DNA of 16,345 nt, from NCBI GenBank assembly GCA_964244615.1, contig CAXTJP010000060.1:1-16345 (forward strand), given 5' to 3'. The notes under the pieces were generated by a model. It made no database searches. It saw nothing but the letters and a program-made list of their open reading frames with translations, and was not told where the DNA came from. Made by a program: the position numbers and the translations under genes. Within the stretch, counting starts at the first letter, position 1; each line of letters begins with the position of its first letter. Positions 1-5,691 of this stretch are shown here, one piece after another. Source of the stretch: BOG-908 sp964244615. Lineage in GTDB: Bacteria; Pseudomonadota; Alphaproteobacteria; Acetobacterales; Acetobacteraceae.

Positions 1-228
1 GCCTTTGCCAGCCCCGACCTGGCGCGGCGCACCGTCGAGAGCGTGCGCTCGCTGGCGCCGCAGCAGCTGGGCGGCGCGCAGGCCATGCTCGGCACCACCA
101 GCCCGTTCGGCGGCCACGTGCTGTACCGCGCCCGCCTGCTGGGCCTGTCCGCCCAAGCGGCCGCGGCCGCGTGCGGCGCGCTTTCCGCCCAGGCCCAGGC
201 CTGCGTCACGGTGCCGCCCGGGGGCTGA
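1..228 (+). CDS. C-terminal fragment of a SPOR-like protein (possibly a D-Ala-D-Ala carboxypeptidase)
   Basis: Reading frame 1 is open from the first base and ends at TGA 226-228, so only about the last 75 residues are present. The fragment begins AFASPDLARRTVESVRSLAP and continues with a GHVLYRARLLGLS segment followed by an alanine-rich helix and a cysteine near the end. A 'GAFAS..LA' opening followed by 'YRARL.GLS' is typical of SPOR peptidoglycan-binding domains, which in alphaproteobacteria often close periplasmic D-alanyl-D-alanine carboxypeptidases. The SPOR call rests on this pattern. The carboxypeptidase identity is inference, because any catalytic domain lies outside the window. A 9-bp hairpin follows about 65 nt downstream and the next gene, rpsF, is in the same direction but probably a separate unit. 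Confidence 0.55.
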   Translation, partial: AFASPDLARRTVESVRSLAPQQLGGAQAMLGTTSPFGGHVLYRARLLGLSAQAAAAACGALSAQAQACVTVPPGG

Positions 229-294
229 ACAGGGACCTGCGCGGTGGGCGCCCTTGCCTTCCGCACGCCGCCCTGCTTAAAGCCGTCGCTCCCT

Positions 295-318
295 GCCAGA
301 GCATCGGCGTGCTCTGGC
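295..318 (+). terminator. Perfect 9-bp hairpin between SPOR gene and rpsF
   Basis: GCCAGAGCA (295-303) pairs perfectly with TGCTCTGGC (310-318) around a TCGGCG loop. There is no U-tract after it, so it is not a textbook intrinsic terminator. It may end the upstream transcript, or be the first stem of the rpsF leader, since its last base abuts the next predicted stem. Confidence 0.4.
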
Positions 319-356
319 TATGCCCGCTTATGGGCCACCAGCCATAGGGACCATAG
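318..356 (+). promoter_or_regulatory. Candidate S6:S18-binding autoregulatory leader of rpsF
   Basis: Directly before the rpsF ATG two nested stems can form. The outer stem CTATG (318-322) pairs with CATAG (352-356). The inner stem CTTATGG (327-333) pairs with CCATAGG (342-348), including one G-U. They enclose an internal loop with CCCG on the 5' side (323-326) and GAC on the 3' side. The inner stem contains the AGGG ribosome binding sequence (346-349) and the outer stem ends at the base before the start codon. A CCG internal loop in the rpsF 5' UTR that binds the S6:S18 protein pair and represses the operon is a known motif in many bacteria. The match here is by structure only and was not scored against a covariance model. 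Confidence 0.5.
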
Positions 357-806
357 ATGCCATTATACGAAACCGTGCTCATTGCGCGGAACGACGTGAC
401 GCAACAGCAGGTCGAAGCGGTGGCCGACGGGATCGCCGCCCAGCTCGAGACCGATGGCGGCACCATCCAGAAGCGCGAATACTGGGGCCTGCGCTCGCTG
501 TCCTACCGGATCAAGAAGAACCGCAAGGGCCACTACATGCTGCTGGGCCTGGACGCCCCGCCGGCCTCGGTGAAGGAGATCGAGCGACAGCTCGGCCTGA
601 ACGAGGACGTGCTGCGGTTCATGACCATACGCGTGGAGGCGATCGACGAGAACCCGTCCGCCATCCTGGCCCGCAAATCCGACGACCGCGAGCGCAGCTT
701 CCGCGGACCCAAGCCCGCCGGCCGTTTCGAGAGCGGACGCAAGCGCGGCTACGACGACCGCGAGGAGTTCCGGGCGCGGGACCTCAACGAGCCGGGCGAG
801 GAGTAG
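357..806 (+). CDS. rpsF: 30S ribosomal protein bS6
   Basis: 149-residue protein starting MPLYETVLIARNDVT, the classic N-terminal strand of bS6. The family signature EYWGLRSLSYRIKKNRKGHY lies near residues 40-59, and an RFMTIRVE strand follows before a charged C-terminal tail (KSDDRERSFR through NEPGEE). bS6 binds bS18 in the central domain of 16S rRNA on the small-subunit platform. The extended basic then acidic tail is common in alphaproteobacteria. The ATG is preceded by AGGGA at 346-350 with suitable spacing. The gene heads the rpsF-rpsR-rplI operon. Its stop codon TAG (804-806) is shared with the left edge of a palindromic insertion, and the leader looks able to fold over the ribosome binding site, consistent with autoregulation by S6:S18. 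Confidence 0.97.
   Translation: MPLYETVLIARNDVTQQQVEAVADGIAAQLETDGGTIQKREYWGLRSLSYRIKKNRKGHYMLLGLDAPPASVKEIERQLGLNEDVLRFMTIRVEAIDENPSAILARKSDDRERSFRGPKPAGRFESGRKRGYDDREEFRARDLNEPGEE
798..803 (+). promoter_or_regulatory. Probable original rpsR ribosome binding site, displaced by an insertion
   Basis: GAGGAG at 798-803, in the last rpsF codons, is the best Shine-Dalgarno sequence near rpsR but now lies 154 nt before its ATG. Removing the inserted element with one TA copy leaves GAGGAG-TAGGTCGCC-ATG, a 9-nt spacer, while keeping the rpsF TAG stop. In the present mRNA the long stem of the insertion starts at the very next base (804) and ends at 950. Confidence 0.5.
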
Positions 807-950
807 AGTGCCTTCGCAAACGCGCCGCGGCGGCCGGCTGACGCACGCTGCGTGCGCTCCTGTGCTCACGGCCCCAGACGGCCGCTCCGCTCCGCTGCTC
901 CGCATCGCACGCCATCCGACTCACCACACCACGTTTGAGAAGGCACTCTA
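804..950. mobile_element. MITE-like palindromic insertion between rpsF and rpsR
   Basis: A 143-bp segment (806-948) has terminal inverted repeats and TA at both ends (804-805 and 949-950). The left arm reads GAGTGCCTTC-G-CAAACG (806-822). The right arm is its reverse complement with a single mismatch (932-948). Including the TA pairs the stem is 18 of 19 bp. The interior has a smaller ACGCA-CGC-TGCGT palindrome and no plausible ORF. A TA target duplication plus terminal inverted repeats and no transposase fits a non-autonomous IS630/Tc1-mariner-type MITE. Excising it restores a compact rpsF-rpsR junction with a 6-nt gap. I see no second copy here, so family assignment is inference. Confidence 0.7.
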
Positions 951-957
951 GGTCGCC

Positions 958-1233
958 ATGTCCGACACTTCAGAAGTCAACGTCGCCGCCCGCCGCGCCG
1001 CCGTCGGCGCCCGCCGCCCGTTCTTCCGCCGCCGCAAGAGCTGCCCGTTCAGCGGCCCGAACGCGCCGAAGATCGACTACAAGGACGTGCGCCTGCTCAG
1101 CCGGTTCCTCTCCGAGCGCGGCAAGATCGTGCCCTCCCGCATCACCGCGGTCTCGGCCAAGAAGCAGCGCGAGCTGGCCCAGGCCATCAAGCGCGCCCGC
1201 TTCCTGGCGCTGCTCCCCTACATCGTCGCCTGA
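958..1233 (+). CDS. rpsR: 30S ribosomal protein bS18
   Basis: 91-residue protein with the bS18 core: RPFFRRRKSCPFSGPNAPKI (residues about 20-39), DYKDVRLLSRFLSERGKIVPSRIT and KKQRELAQAIKRARFLALLP near the end. It pairs with bS6 on the 16S central domain. The N-terminal 18 residues (SDTSEVNVAARRAAVGAR) are a short extension over the smallest homologues. The upstream sequence offers only a weak TAGG (949-952) at close spacing and GAAGG (939-943) at 14 nt, because the 143-bp insertion separates the gene from the strong GAGGAG at 798-803. Expression may depend on folding of that element or on coupling to rpsF. Confidence 0.97.
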   Translation: MSDTSEVNVAARRAAVGARRPFFRRRKSCPFSGPNAPKIDYKDVRLLSRFLSERGKIVPSRITAVSAKKQRELAQAIKRARFLALLPYIVA

Positions 1234-1246
1234 GTGAGTTTCTGAC

Positions 1247-1819
1247 ATGGCACAGGTAGAACTGATCCTCCTCCAGCGCGTCGAGAAGCTCGGCCAGATG
1301 GGCGACCTCGTCCGCGTCAAGCCCGGCTACGCCCGCAACTTCCTGTTGCCCGGCAAGCGGGCGATACGCGCCAACAAGGCGAACCTGGAACGCTTCCAGG
1401 AACAGCGCGCCCAGCTCGAGGCGCAGAACATCAAGCGCCGCGAGGAGGCCGAGCGTCTGGCCGAACGCGTCGGCGGGCTCAAGGTGGTGATCATCCGCCA
1501 GGCCGGCGATTCCGGCGGTCTGTACGGCAGCGTCAGCAACCGCGACATCGCCGATGCCTGCGCCGCCAGCGGCCTGACCATCAGCCGCAGCCAGGTCATC
1601 CTGATGCATCCGATCAAGACCCTGGGGCTGACGAAGGTGCATGTCAGCCTGCACCCCGAAGTGACGATCGACGTGATCGCCAACGTGGCGCGCAGCACCG
1701 AGGAAGCCGAGAAGCAGGCGCGCGGCGAAGCGGTCGGCCAGGCGGCGGACGAGGAGGAGGCGGCGCAGGAGCCGGTGCCGGTGTTCGGCCAGGACGACGA
1801 GCAGCCGGACATCGCCTGA
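1247..1819 (+). CDS. rplI: 50S ribosomal protein bL9
   Basis: 190-residue protein. The N-terminal domain MAQVELILLQRVEKLGQMGD followed by VRVKPGYARNFLLPGKRAI is the bL9 signature that binds 23S rRNA near the L1 stalk. A charged connecting helix follows (residues about 44-80: NLERFQEQRAQLEAQNIKRR). The C-terminal domain includes DSGGLYGSVSNRDIADA and LGLTKVHVSLHPEVTIDVIA. The last about 40 residues are an acidic, glutamine- and glutamate-rich tail (ADEEEAAQEPVPVFGQDDEQ), making it longer than the roughly 150 residues of E. coli L9. Longer tails are usual in alphaproteobacteria. It begins 13 nt after rpsR with no strong ribosome binding site, so coupled translation is likely, and closes the operon. 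Confidence 0.97.
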   Translation: MAQVELILLQRVEKLGQMGDLVRVKPGYARNFLLPGKRAIRANKANLERFQEQRAQLEAQNIKRREEAERLAERVGGLKVVIIRQAGDSGGLYGSVSNRDIADACAASGLTISRSQVILMHPIKTLGLTKVHVSLHPEVTIDVIANVARSTEEAEKQARGEAVGQAADEEEAAQEPVPVFGQDDEQPDIA

Positions 1820-1834
1820 GGGCAAGGCGCCCTC
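1818..1834. terminator. Weak hairpin between convergent rplI and VOC gene
   Basis: GAGGGC (1818-1823) pairs with GCCCTC (1829-1834) around AAGGC, overlapping the rplI stop codon, in the 25-nt gap between converging genes. There is no U-tract, so termination is only a possibility. Confidence 0.3.
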
Positions 1835-1844
1835 CCCTGGCGTC

Positions 1845-2222
1845 CTAGAACTGTGTCAGGCTGAGTACGTTGCCGTCGGGGTCCTTGAACCAGGCGATCC
1901 TGGTGCCCCCCGGCGCGATCCAGACCCCCAGCCCGTCCTGGCCGAAGCCCTCGTAGACGATGAACGCCACGCCTCTGTCGCGCAGCGCTCGCACGGTCTC
2001 TGTTATGTCCGGCACCTCCCAGCCCAGCACCGTGTGCGCCTGGGCCGAATGGTCGGCCACGGTCGGAATCCTGAGCATGGTCCCGTTCAGGTCGAACACG
2101 ACCGCGAAGTCGGTCTCCTCCGTCAGGGCAAAGCCTAGGGTATCGCCGTAGAAGGCCTTTGCCCGCGCACGGTCGCGGGTGACGATGAAGCTGATGGCCT
2201 TTGCGGACGAGAGAACGCTCAT
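1845..2222 (-). CDS. VOC-fold (glyoxalase/bleomycin-resistance/dioxygenase superfamily) protein
   Basis: 125 residues with one pair of beta-alpha-beta-beta-beta modules. The first runs from ISFIVTRDRARAKAFYGDTLGF (residues about 10-31) to DFAVVFDLNGTMLRI. The second runs from WEVPDITETVRALRDRGVAF to GVWIAPGGTRIAWFKDPDGN. 'KAFYGDTLGF' and 'WFKDPDGNVLSLTQF' are the standard VOC landmarks. The closing metal-ligand glutamate is replaced by serine in NVLSLTQ, so metal binding as in glyoxalase I is doubtful and the substrate cannot be named. The start is firm: AGGAGA (2230-2235) lies 7 nt before the ATG. The gene converges on rplI and diverges from the cfa-like gene. Confidence 0.85.
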   Translation of the reverse strand: MSVLSSAKAISFIVTRDRARAKAFYGDTLGFALTEETDFAVVFDLNGTMLRIPTVADHSAQAHTVLGWEVPDITETVRALRDRGVAFIVYEGFGQDGLGVWIAPGGTRIAWFKDPDGNVLSLTQF

Positions 2223-2242
2223 CTAGTCGTCTCCTGACTGAT

Positions 2243-2266
2243 GCGTCGGACGGGTCGCGCCGACGC
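2243..2266. repeat. Inverted repeat in the VOC/cfa divergent promoter region
   Basis: GCGTCGG (2243-2249) and CCGACGC (2260-2266) form a perfect 7-bp inverted repeat with a 10-nt spacer in the 108-bp gap between two divergent genes. The position suits an operator, but in GC-rich DNA such repeats also arise by chance and no regulator is linked. Confidence 0.35.
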
Positions 2267-2330
2267 GCACGGTAGCCGAACCCCCCGGCCCGCGTTAGGA
2301 ACACACCACCTGAAGCGGGTCCCACTGCCG

Positions 2331-3590
2331 ATGCGCTCCCTCCTGCACGCCATCCTCACCCGCTTCGTCACCGTCGGCCGCCTGACCGTGCGCTTTCCGG
2401 ACGGCCGGATCGCGTCCTACGGCCCGGGCGGCGCGCCCGTCGCGGGCGCCAGCATCGCCAGTTGGACGACCGTGCGAGGCCTGCTCACCAACCCGGCCCT
2501 GGTGTTCGGCGAGGCCTATGTCAGCGGCGACCTCGAACCGCTCGATTGCAGGCTGGAGGACATACTCGACCTGCTGTTCGGCAACCTCGAAGCCGGCGGC
2601 CGCCATCCCGGCCTCGCCCTGCGTCGGGCCATCGCCCGCGCCTTGCGCACGGTCTCGCAGTACAACCCGCTGCCCCGGGCCCGCCGCAACGTCGCCCACC
2701 ACTACGACCTGAACGGGCGGCTCTACTCGCTGTTCCTGGACCGCGACCGCCAGTATTCCTGCGCGTATTTCGCCCGCGGCGACGAGACGCTGGAGGAGGC
2801 GCAGGCCGAGAAGAAGCGGCACATCGCCCAGAAACTCTGCCTCACCCGCCCCGGCCTGCACGTGCTCGACATCGGCTCAGGCTGGGGCGGCATGGCCATC
2901 ACGCTCGCCCAGGATTACGGCGCGCGCGTCACCGGCATCACGCTGTCTACCGAACAGCTGGGCGAAGCCCGCGCGCGGGCCGCTTGCGCCGGCCTGTCGG
3001 ACCGCGTCACCTTCGAGCTGCAGGATTTCCGCACCGTACGCGGCACCTACGACCGCATCGTCTCGGTGGGCATGTTCGAGCATGTCGGCGTCACCCACTA
3101 CGCCGAGTATTTCCGCGCCCTGCGCGCCCTGCTGACGCCGGACGGCATCGCCCTGATCCACGCCATCGGCCGCAGCGACGGCCCGTCGGTCACCAACCCC
3201 TGGATCACCCGCCACATCTTCCCCGGCGGCTACTCCCCAGCCCTGTCCGAGGTGTTCCGCGCGGCCGAACGCGAAAAGCTCGTCGCCACCGATGTCGAGA
3301 TCCTGCGGCTGCACTACGCCGAGACCATCCGCCACTGGCGCCGGCGTTTCGACGCCAACCGCGACGCCATCGCCGCCCTGTACGACACGCGCTTCACCCG
3401 CCTGTTCGACCTCTATCTGGCCGGCAGCGAGTACTCGTTCCGCCACCTCAACCACATGGTCTGGCAGCTGCAGCTGGCCCGCCACCAATCCGCCGTGCCG
3501 CTCACGCGCGACTACATGCTGGCGTCCCGGCCGCCCGAGCCGCACCGCGCCCCGAGCTCGCCCACGCTCAGCCGCTCCCTCGGCGAATGA
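2331..3590 (+). CDS. cfa: Cyclopropane-fatty-acyl-phospholipid synthase family methyltransferase
   Basis: 419 residues from ATG 2331. The enzyme family transfers the methyl group of SAM to cis double bonds of membrane phospholipid acyl chains, forming cyclopropane rings. The N-terminal part (residues about 1-130) is the lipid-binding region typical of the family. The sequence RRNVAHHYDLNGRLYSLFLD leads into the catalytic domain. SAM motif I is LDIGSGWGGMA (about 179-189), followed by GITLSTEQ and SVGMFEHVG (about 245-253). The IFPGGYSP and HYAETIRHWRRRF segments are family hallmarks. A longer frame begins at 2241, but its first 30 residues are low-complexity and not family-like, so 2331 is preferred. 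No strong ribosome binding site is visible. The stop lies 4 nt before hisF. A related fatty-acid methyltransferase activity cannot be excluded. Confidence 0.9.
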   Translation: MRSLLHAILTRFVTVGRLTVRFPDGRIASYGPGGAPVAGASIASWTTVRGLLTNPALVFGEAYVSGDLEPLDCRLEDILDLLFGNLEAGGRHPGLALRRAIARALRTVSQYNPLPRARRNVAHHYDLNGRLYSLFLDRDRQYSCAYFARGDETLEEAQAEKKRHIAQKLCLTRPGLHVLDIGSGWGGMAITLAQDYGARVTGITLSTEQLGEARARAACAGLSDRVTFELQDFRTVRGTYDRIVSVGMFEHVGVTHYAEYFRALRALLTPDGIALIHAIGRSDGPSVTNPWITRHIFPGGYSPALSEVFRAAEREKLVATDVEILRLHYAETIRHWRRRFDANRDAIAALYDTRFTRLFDLYLAGSEYSFRHLNHMVWQLQLARHQSAVPLTRDYMLASRPPEPHRAPSSPTLSRSLGE

Positions 3591-3594
3591 ACCG

Positions 3595-4356
3595 GTGCTG
3601 AAACTGCGCGTGATCCCCTGCCTGGACGTCAAGGACGGGCGCGTCGTCAAGGGCGTGAACTTCGTCGACCTGCGCGACGCCGGCGACCCGGTGGAACAGG
3701 CGGCGATCTACGACGCGGCCGGCGCGGACGAGCTCACCTTCCTCGACATCACCGCCAGCCACGAGCGGCGCGACACCATCCTCGACGTGGTCAGCCGCAC
3801 CGCCGAGCGCATCTTCCTGCCGTTCACCGTCGGCGGCGGCATACGCTCCACCGAGGACATGCGTCGCCTGCTGCTGGCCGGGGCCGACAAATGCGGCATC
3901 AACTCCGCCGCCGTCGCGCGGCCCGGCCTCGTCGCCGAAGCCGCCGAGCGCTTCGGCAGCCAGTGCGTGGTCGCCGCTGTCGACGCGCGGGCCACCGGGC
4001 CGGACCGCTGGGAGGTGTTCACCCATGGCGGCCGCACCCCCACGGGCCTGGACGCCGTGGCCTGGTGCCGCCAGCTCGAATCGCTCGGCGCCGGCGAGAT
4101 CCTGCTGACCAGCATGGACCGCGACGGCACGCGCTCCGGTTTCGACACCGCGTTGCTGCGCGCGGTCTGCGCCGCCACCCGCCTGCCGGTCGTGGCCTCG
4201 GGCGGCGTGGGCGAGATGGAGCATTTCGTGCAGGGCGCCCAAGCCGGCGCCACCGGCCTGCTCGCCGCCAGCGTGTTCCATTTCGGCACTTTCACCGTGC
4301 CACAGGTCAAGCGCGCCCTGGCGGCGGCGGGCCTGCCGGTTCGCCTTTCGGGCTGA
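3595..4356 (+). CDS. hisF: Imidazole glycerol phosphate synthase cyclase subunit HisF
   Basis: 253 residues from a GTG start, giving MLKLRVIPCLDVKDGRVVKG, the standard HisF N-terminus. With the glutaminase HisH it turns PRFAR and ammonia into imidazole glycerol phosphate and AICAR in histidine synthesis. The TIM barrel is complete. The catalytic aspartates fall at D11 (PCLDV) and D130 (AAVDAR), and phosphate-binding loops appear as VGGGIRS, ILLTSMDRDGT and VVASGGVG. No in-frame ATG fits. The GTG sits 4 nt after the cfa-like stop without a clear ribosome binding site, so translation is probably coupled to that gene. Its usual his partners (hisB, hisH, hisA) are not directly upstream, but hisE follows. 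Confidence 0.96.
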   Translation: MLKLRVIPCLDVKDGRVVKGVNFVDLRDAGDPVEQAAIYDAAGADELTFLDITASHERRDTILDVVSRTAERIFLPFTVGGGIRSTEDMRRLLLAGADKCGINSAAVARPGLVAEAAERFGSQCVVAAVDARATGPDRWEVFTHGGRTPTGLDAVAWCRQLESLGAGEILLTSMDRDGTRSGFDTALLRAVCAATRLPVVASGGVGEMEHFVQGAQAGATGLLAASVFHFGTFTVPQVKRALAAAGLPVRLSG

Positions 4357-4393
4357 GCGGCCGCCGCCATTGCGGCACGCCCCGATAAAGTGG

Positions 4394-4409
4394 CAAGCCG
4401 ACGGGCTTG
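4394..4409 (+). other. Small hairpin in the hisF-hisE gap
   Basis: CAAGCC (4394-4399) and GGCTTG (4404-4409) form a 6-bp stem with a GACG loop in the 89-nt spacer before hisE. There is no U-tract. It could be an mRNA processing or stability element, or chance. Confidence 0.3.
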
Positions 4410-4445
4410 ACCGATCCCCTGTGACCGTCCGGGAGACCACGCCGC

Positions 4446-4892
4446 GTGGCGAAAAAGCCAGCCAAGGAAGCCAAGACTCCCGCCAGGAAAGCGGTGAAGA
4501 CGCGCGCGCCCAAGGCCAGGGCGGTGCTCTCGGGCGGCGCATCGTCCCAGGTGCTCGACCGCCTCTGGAGTGTCGTGCAGTCCCGGCGCAACGCGAGCCC
4601 CACCGTCAGCCATTCCGCCCGGCTGCTCTCCCGCGGCACCGCCAAGGTGGCGCAGAAATTCGGCGAGGAGGCGGTCGAGTGCCTGATCGAGGCGGTGGCC
4701 GGCAACAGGGAGGCGCTGGTGGCCGAGAGCGCCGACGTGCTCTACCACCTGCTGCTGCTGTGGGTGTCGGCCGACACCCACCCAGCCGAGGTCTGGGCCG
4801 AGCTGGAGCGTCGGGAAGGCGTCTCCGGGATCGCCGAGAAGGCCGCCCGCCGCAAGCTGGTCGCCAGAGCCCGAACCACCAAGATTCCATGA
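4446..4892 (+). CDS. hisE: Phosphoribosyl-ATP pyrophosphatase HisE with basic N-terminal extension
   Basis: 148 residues from a GTG start. HisE hydrolyses phosphoribosyl-ATP to phosphoribosyl-AMP, step 2 of histidine synthesis. The all-alpha MazG-like catalytic core spans residues about 34-135: VLDRLWSVVQSRR, SHSARLLSRGTAKVAQKFGEE, EAVECLIEAVAGN and ESADVLYHLLLLW. The spaced Glu/Asp residues (EE..E and E..D) are the Mg-binding set. The first about 28 residues (AKKPAKEAKTPARKAVKTRA and onward) are lysine/alanine/proline-rich, absent from minimal HisE proteins of about 110 residues. A GGGAG sequence about 11 nt before the GTG supports this start. The stop overlaps an ATG of the HIT frame. Confidence 0.93.
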   Translation: MAKKPAKEAKTPARKAVKTRAPKARAVLSGGASSQVLDRLWSVVQSRRNASPTVSHSARLLSRGTAKVAQKFGEEAVECLIEAVAGNREALVAESADVLYHLLLLWVSADTHPAEVWAELERREGVSGIAEKAARRKLVARARTTKIP

Positions 4893-4900
4893 GGACCCGC

Positions 4901-5275
4901 ATGCCCGTCCCCGGCCTCGGCCCCTACGATCCCCAGAACGTCTTCGCCCGTATCCTGCGCGGCGAGATTCCCTGCCGCAAAGTCTACGAGGACGCGTTCG
5001 CGCTGGCCTTTCACGACATCGCCCCGCAGGCGCCGGTGCACGTGCTGGTCATCCCCAAGGCGCCCTACGTCTCGCTGGCCGATTTCGCGACCGCGCCGCC
5101 CGAAACGGTGGCCGGGTTTTTCGCGGCGGTCGCCCGCGTCGCCCGCGAACTGGGGCTCGAGGAGCCGGGCTACCGCATCCTGGCCAACATGGGCGGCCAC
5201 GCGCACCAGGAGGTGCCGCACTTCCACGTCCACGTCTTCGGAGGCCGGCCGCTCGGGCCAATGCTAGAAAAGTAA
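4901..5275 (+). CDS. HIT-family nucleotide-binding hydrolase (HinT-like)
   Basis: 124 residues. The histidine triad is explicit near the C-terminus, HFHVHVFGGRPLGPM, which matches HxHxHxx. The helical segment NVFARILRGEIPCRKVYED and the strand ALAFHDIAPQAPVHVLVIPK are standard for the HinT branch, which hydrolyses purine nucleoside phosphoramidates. The start at 4901 is preferred because GAGGA lies about 5 nt before it. An alternative in-frame ATG at 4889 overlaps the hisE stop (ATGA) and would add MRTR. Linkage of hisE to a HIT gene is common in alphaproteobacteria. It is the last gene of the plus-strand run before a terminator patch. Confidence 0.93.
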   Translation: MPVPGLGPYDPQNVFARILRGEIPCRKVYEDAFALAFHDIAPQAPVHVLVIPKAPYVSLADFATAPPETVAGFFAAVARVARELGLEEPGYRILANMGGHAHQEVPHFHVHVFGGRPLGPMLEK

Positions 5276-5278
5276 ACA

Positions 5279-5296
5279 GTCCTTTTTGAAAAGGAC
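5279..5296 (-). terminator. Terminator-like hairpin in the convergent gap (minus-strand tail)
   Basis: GTCCTTTT (5279-5286) pairs perfectly with AAAAGGAC (5289-5296), 3 nt after the HIT stop. On the minus strand it is followed by TGTTTACTTTT, a partial U-tract, so it best serves the minus-strand unit ending at 5395. The plus-strand side continues CAAAAAATTC and lacks a U-tract. Confidence 0.5.
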
Positions 5297-5363
5297 CAAA
5301 AAATTCTGGTTATTGGTCGGGTATTGCAGAAACCTCCGCGACAGCATGACCAAAAGTCTTTTG

Positions 5364-5395
5364 CTTCTTTTCTTCAGAAAAGAAGGCCTTTCTTT
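5364..5395 (+). terminator. Terminator-like hairpin in the convergent gap (plus-strand tail)
   Basis: CTTCTTTTCT (5364-5373) pairs perfectly with AGAAAAGAAG (5376-5385), a 10-bp stem, and is followed on the plus strand by GCCTTTCTTT. This is the likelier stop for the cfa-hisF-hisE-HIT transcript. It directly abuts the stop codon of the converging 98-aa gene. The AT-rich composition contrasts sharply with the surrounding genes. Confidence 0.5.
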
Positions 5396-5691
5396 CACGG
5401 CCCATCAATAATCTCGCTGCCCAGCGTAGCCAGCTGGGACCGCGAGTACAGGATCTCGTCCTCCTCGTCCGCATCCTCCGGCGGGTTGGCGAGCCGCTCG
5501 ACCAGCGCGTCCGTCGCCGGGTCGCACAGGAAGTGCCGCAGCCAGTCCATCGCCGGCGCCTCGTCGCGCCAGAACGCGGCGAACAGGTCCAGCGTGCGAA
5601 TCGTGCCGCCCGCTTCGAAGGTCGTCGCGGACGCACCGCCAGGCGTGCAGCGCATCGGTGCGGGCGATCCGTCCAGGTCGGACAGGGTCAT
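5395..5691 (-). CDS. Unknown 98-residue acidic protein
   Basis: I do not recognise this protein. It starts MTLSDLDGSPAPMRCTPGG, has an aromatic middle (LDLFAAFWRDEAPAMDWLRH), a helical DALVERLANPP and an acidic stretch PEDADEEDEILYSRSQL before ending at SEIIDGP. There is no signal peptide or membrane segment. The ATG overlaps the stop of the upstream glycosyltransferase gene in an ATGA arrangement (5688-5691), which supports both the start and its reality as the last gene of the unit. The same frame stays open further upstream, but that stretch is antisense-frame shadow of the glycosyltransferase. Function is unknown; context gives only membrane glycosylation. Confidence 0.7.
   Translation of the reverse strand: MTLSDLDGSPAPMRCTPGGASATTFEAGGTIRTLDLFAAFWRDEAPAMDWLRHFLCDPATDALVERLANPPEDADEEDEILYSRSQLATLGSEIIDGP

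Noticed and set aside
2241..2330. Earlier ATG for the cfa-like gene
   Set aside because: The added 30 residues are not family-like and the frame starts within the inverted repeat of the divergent promoter region.
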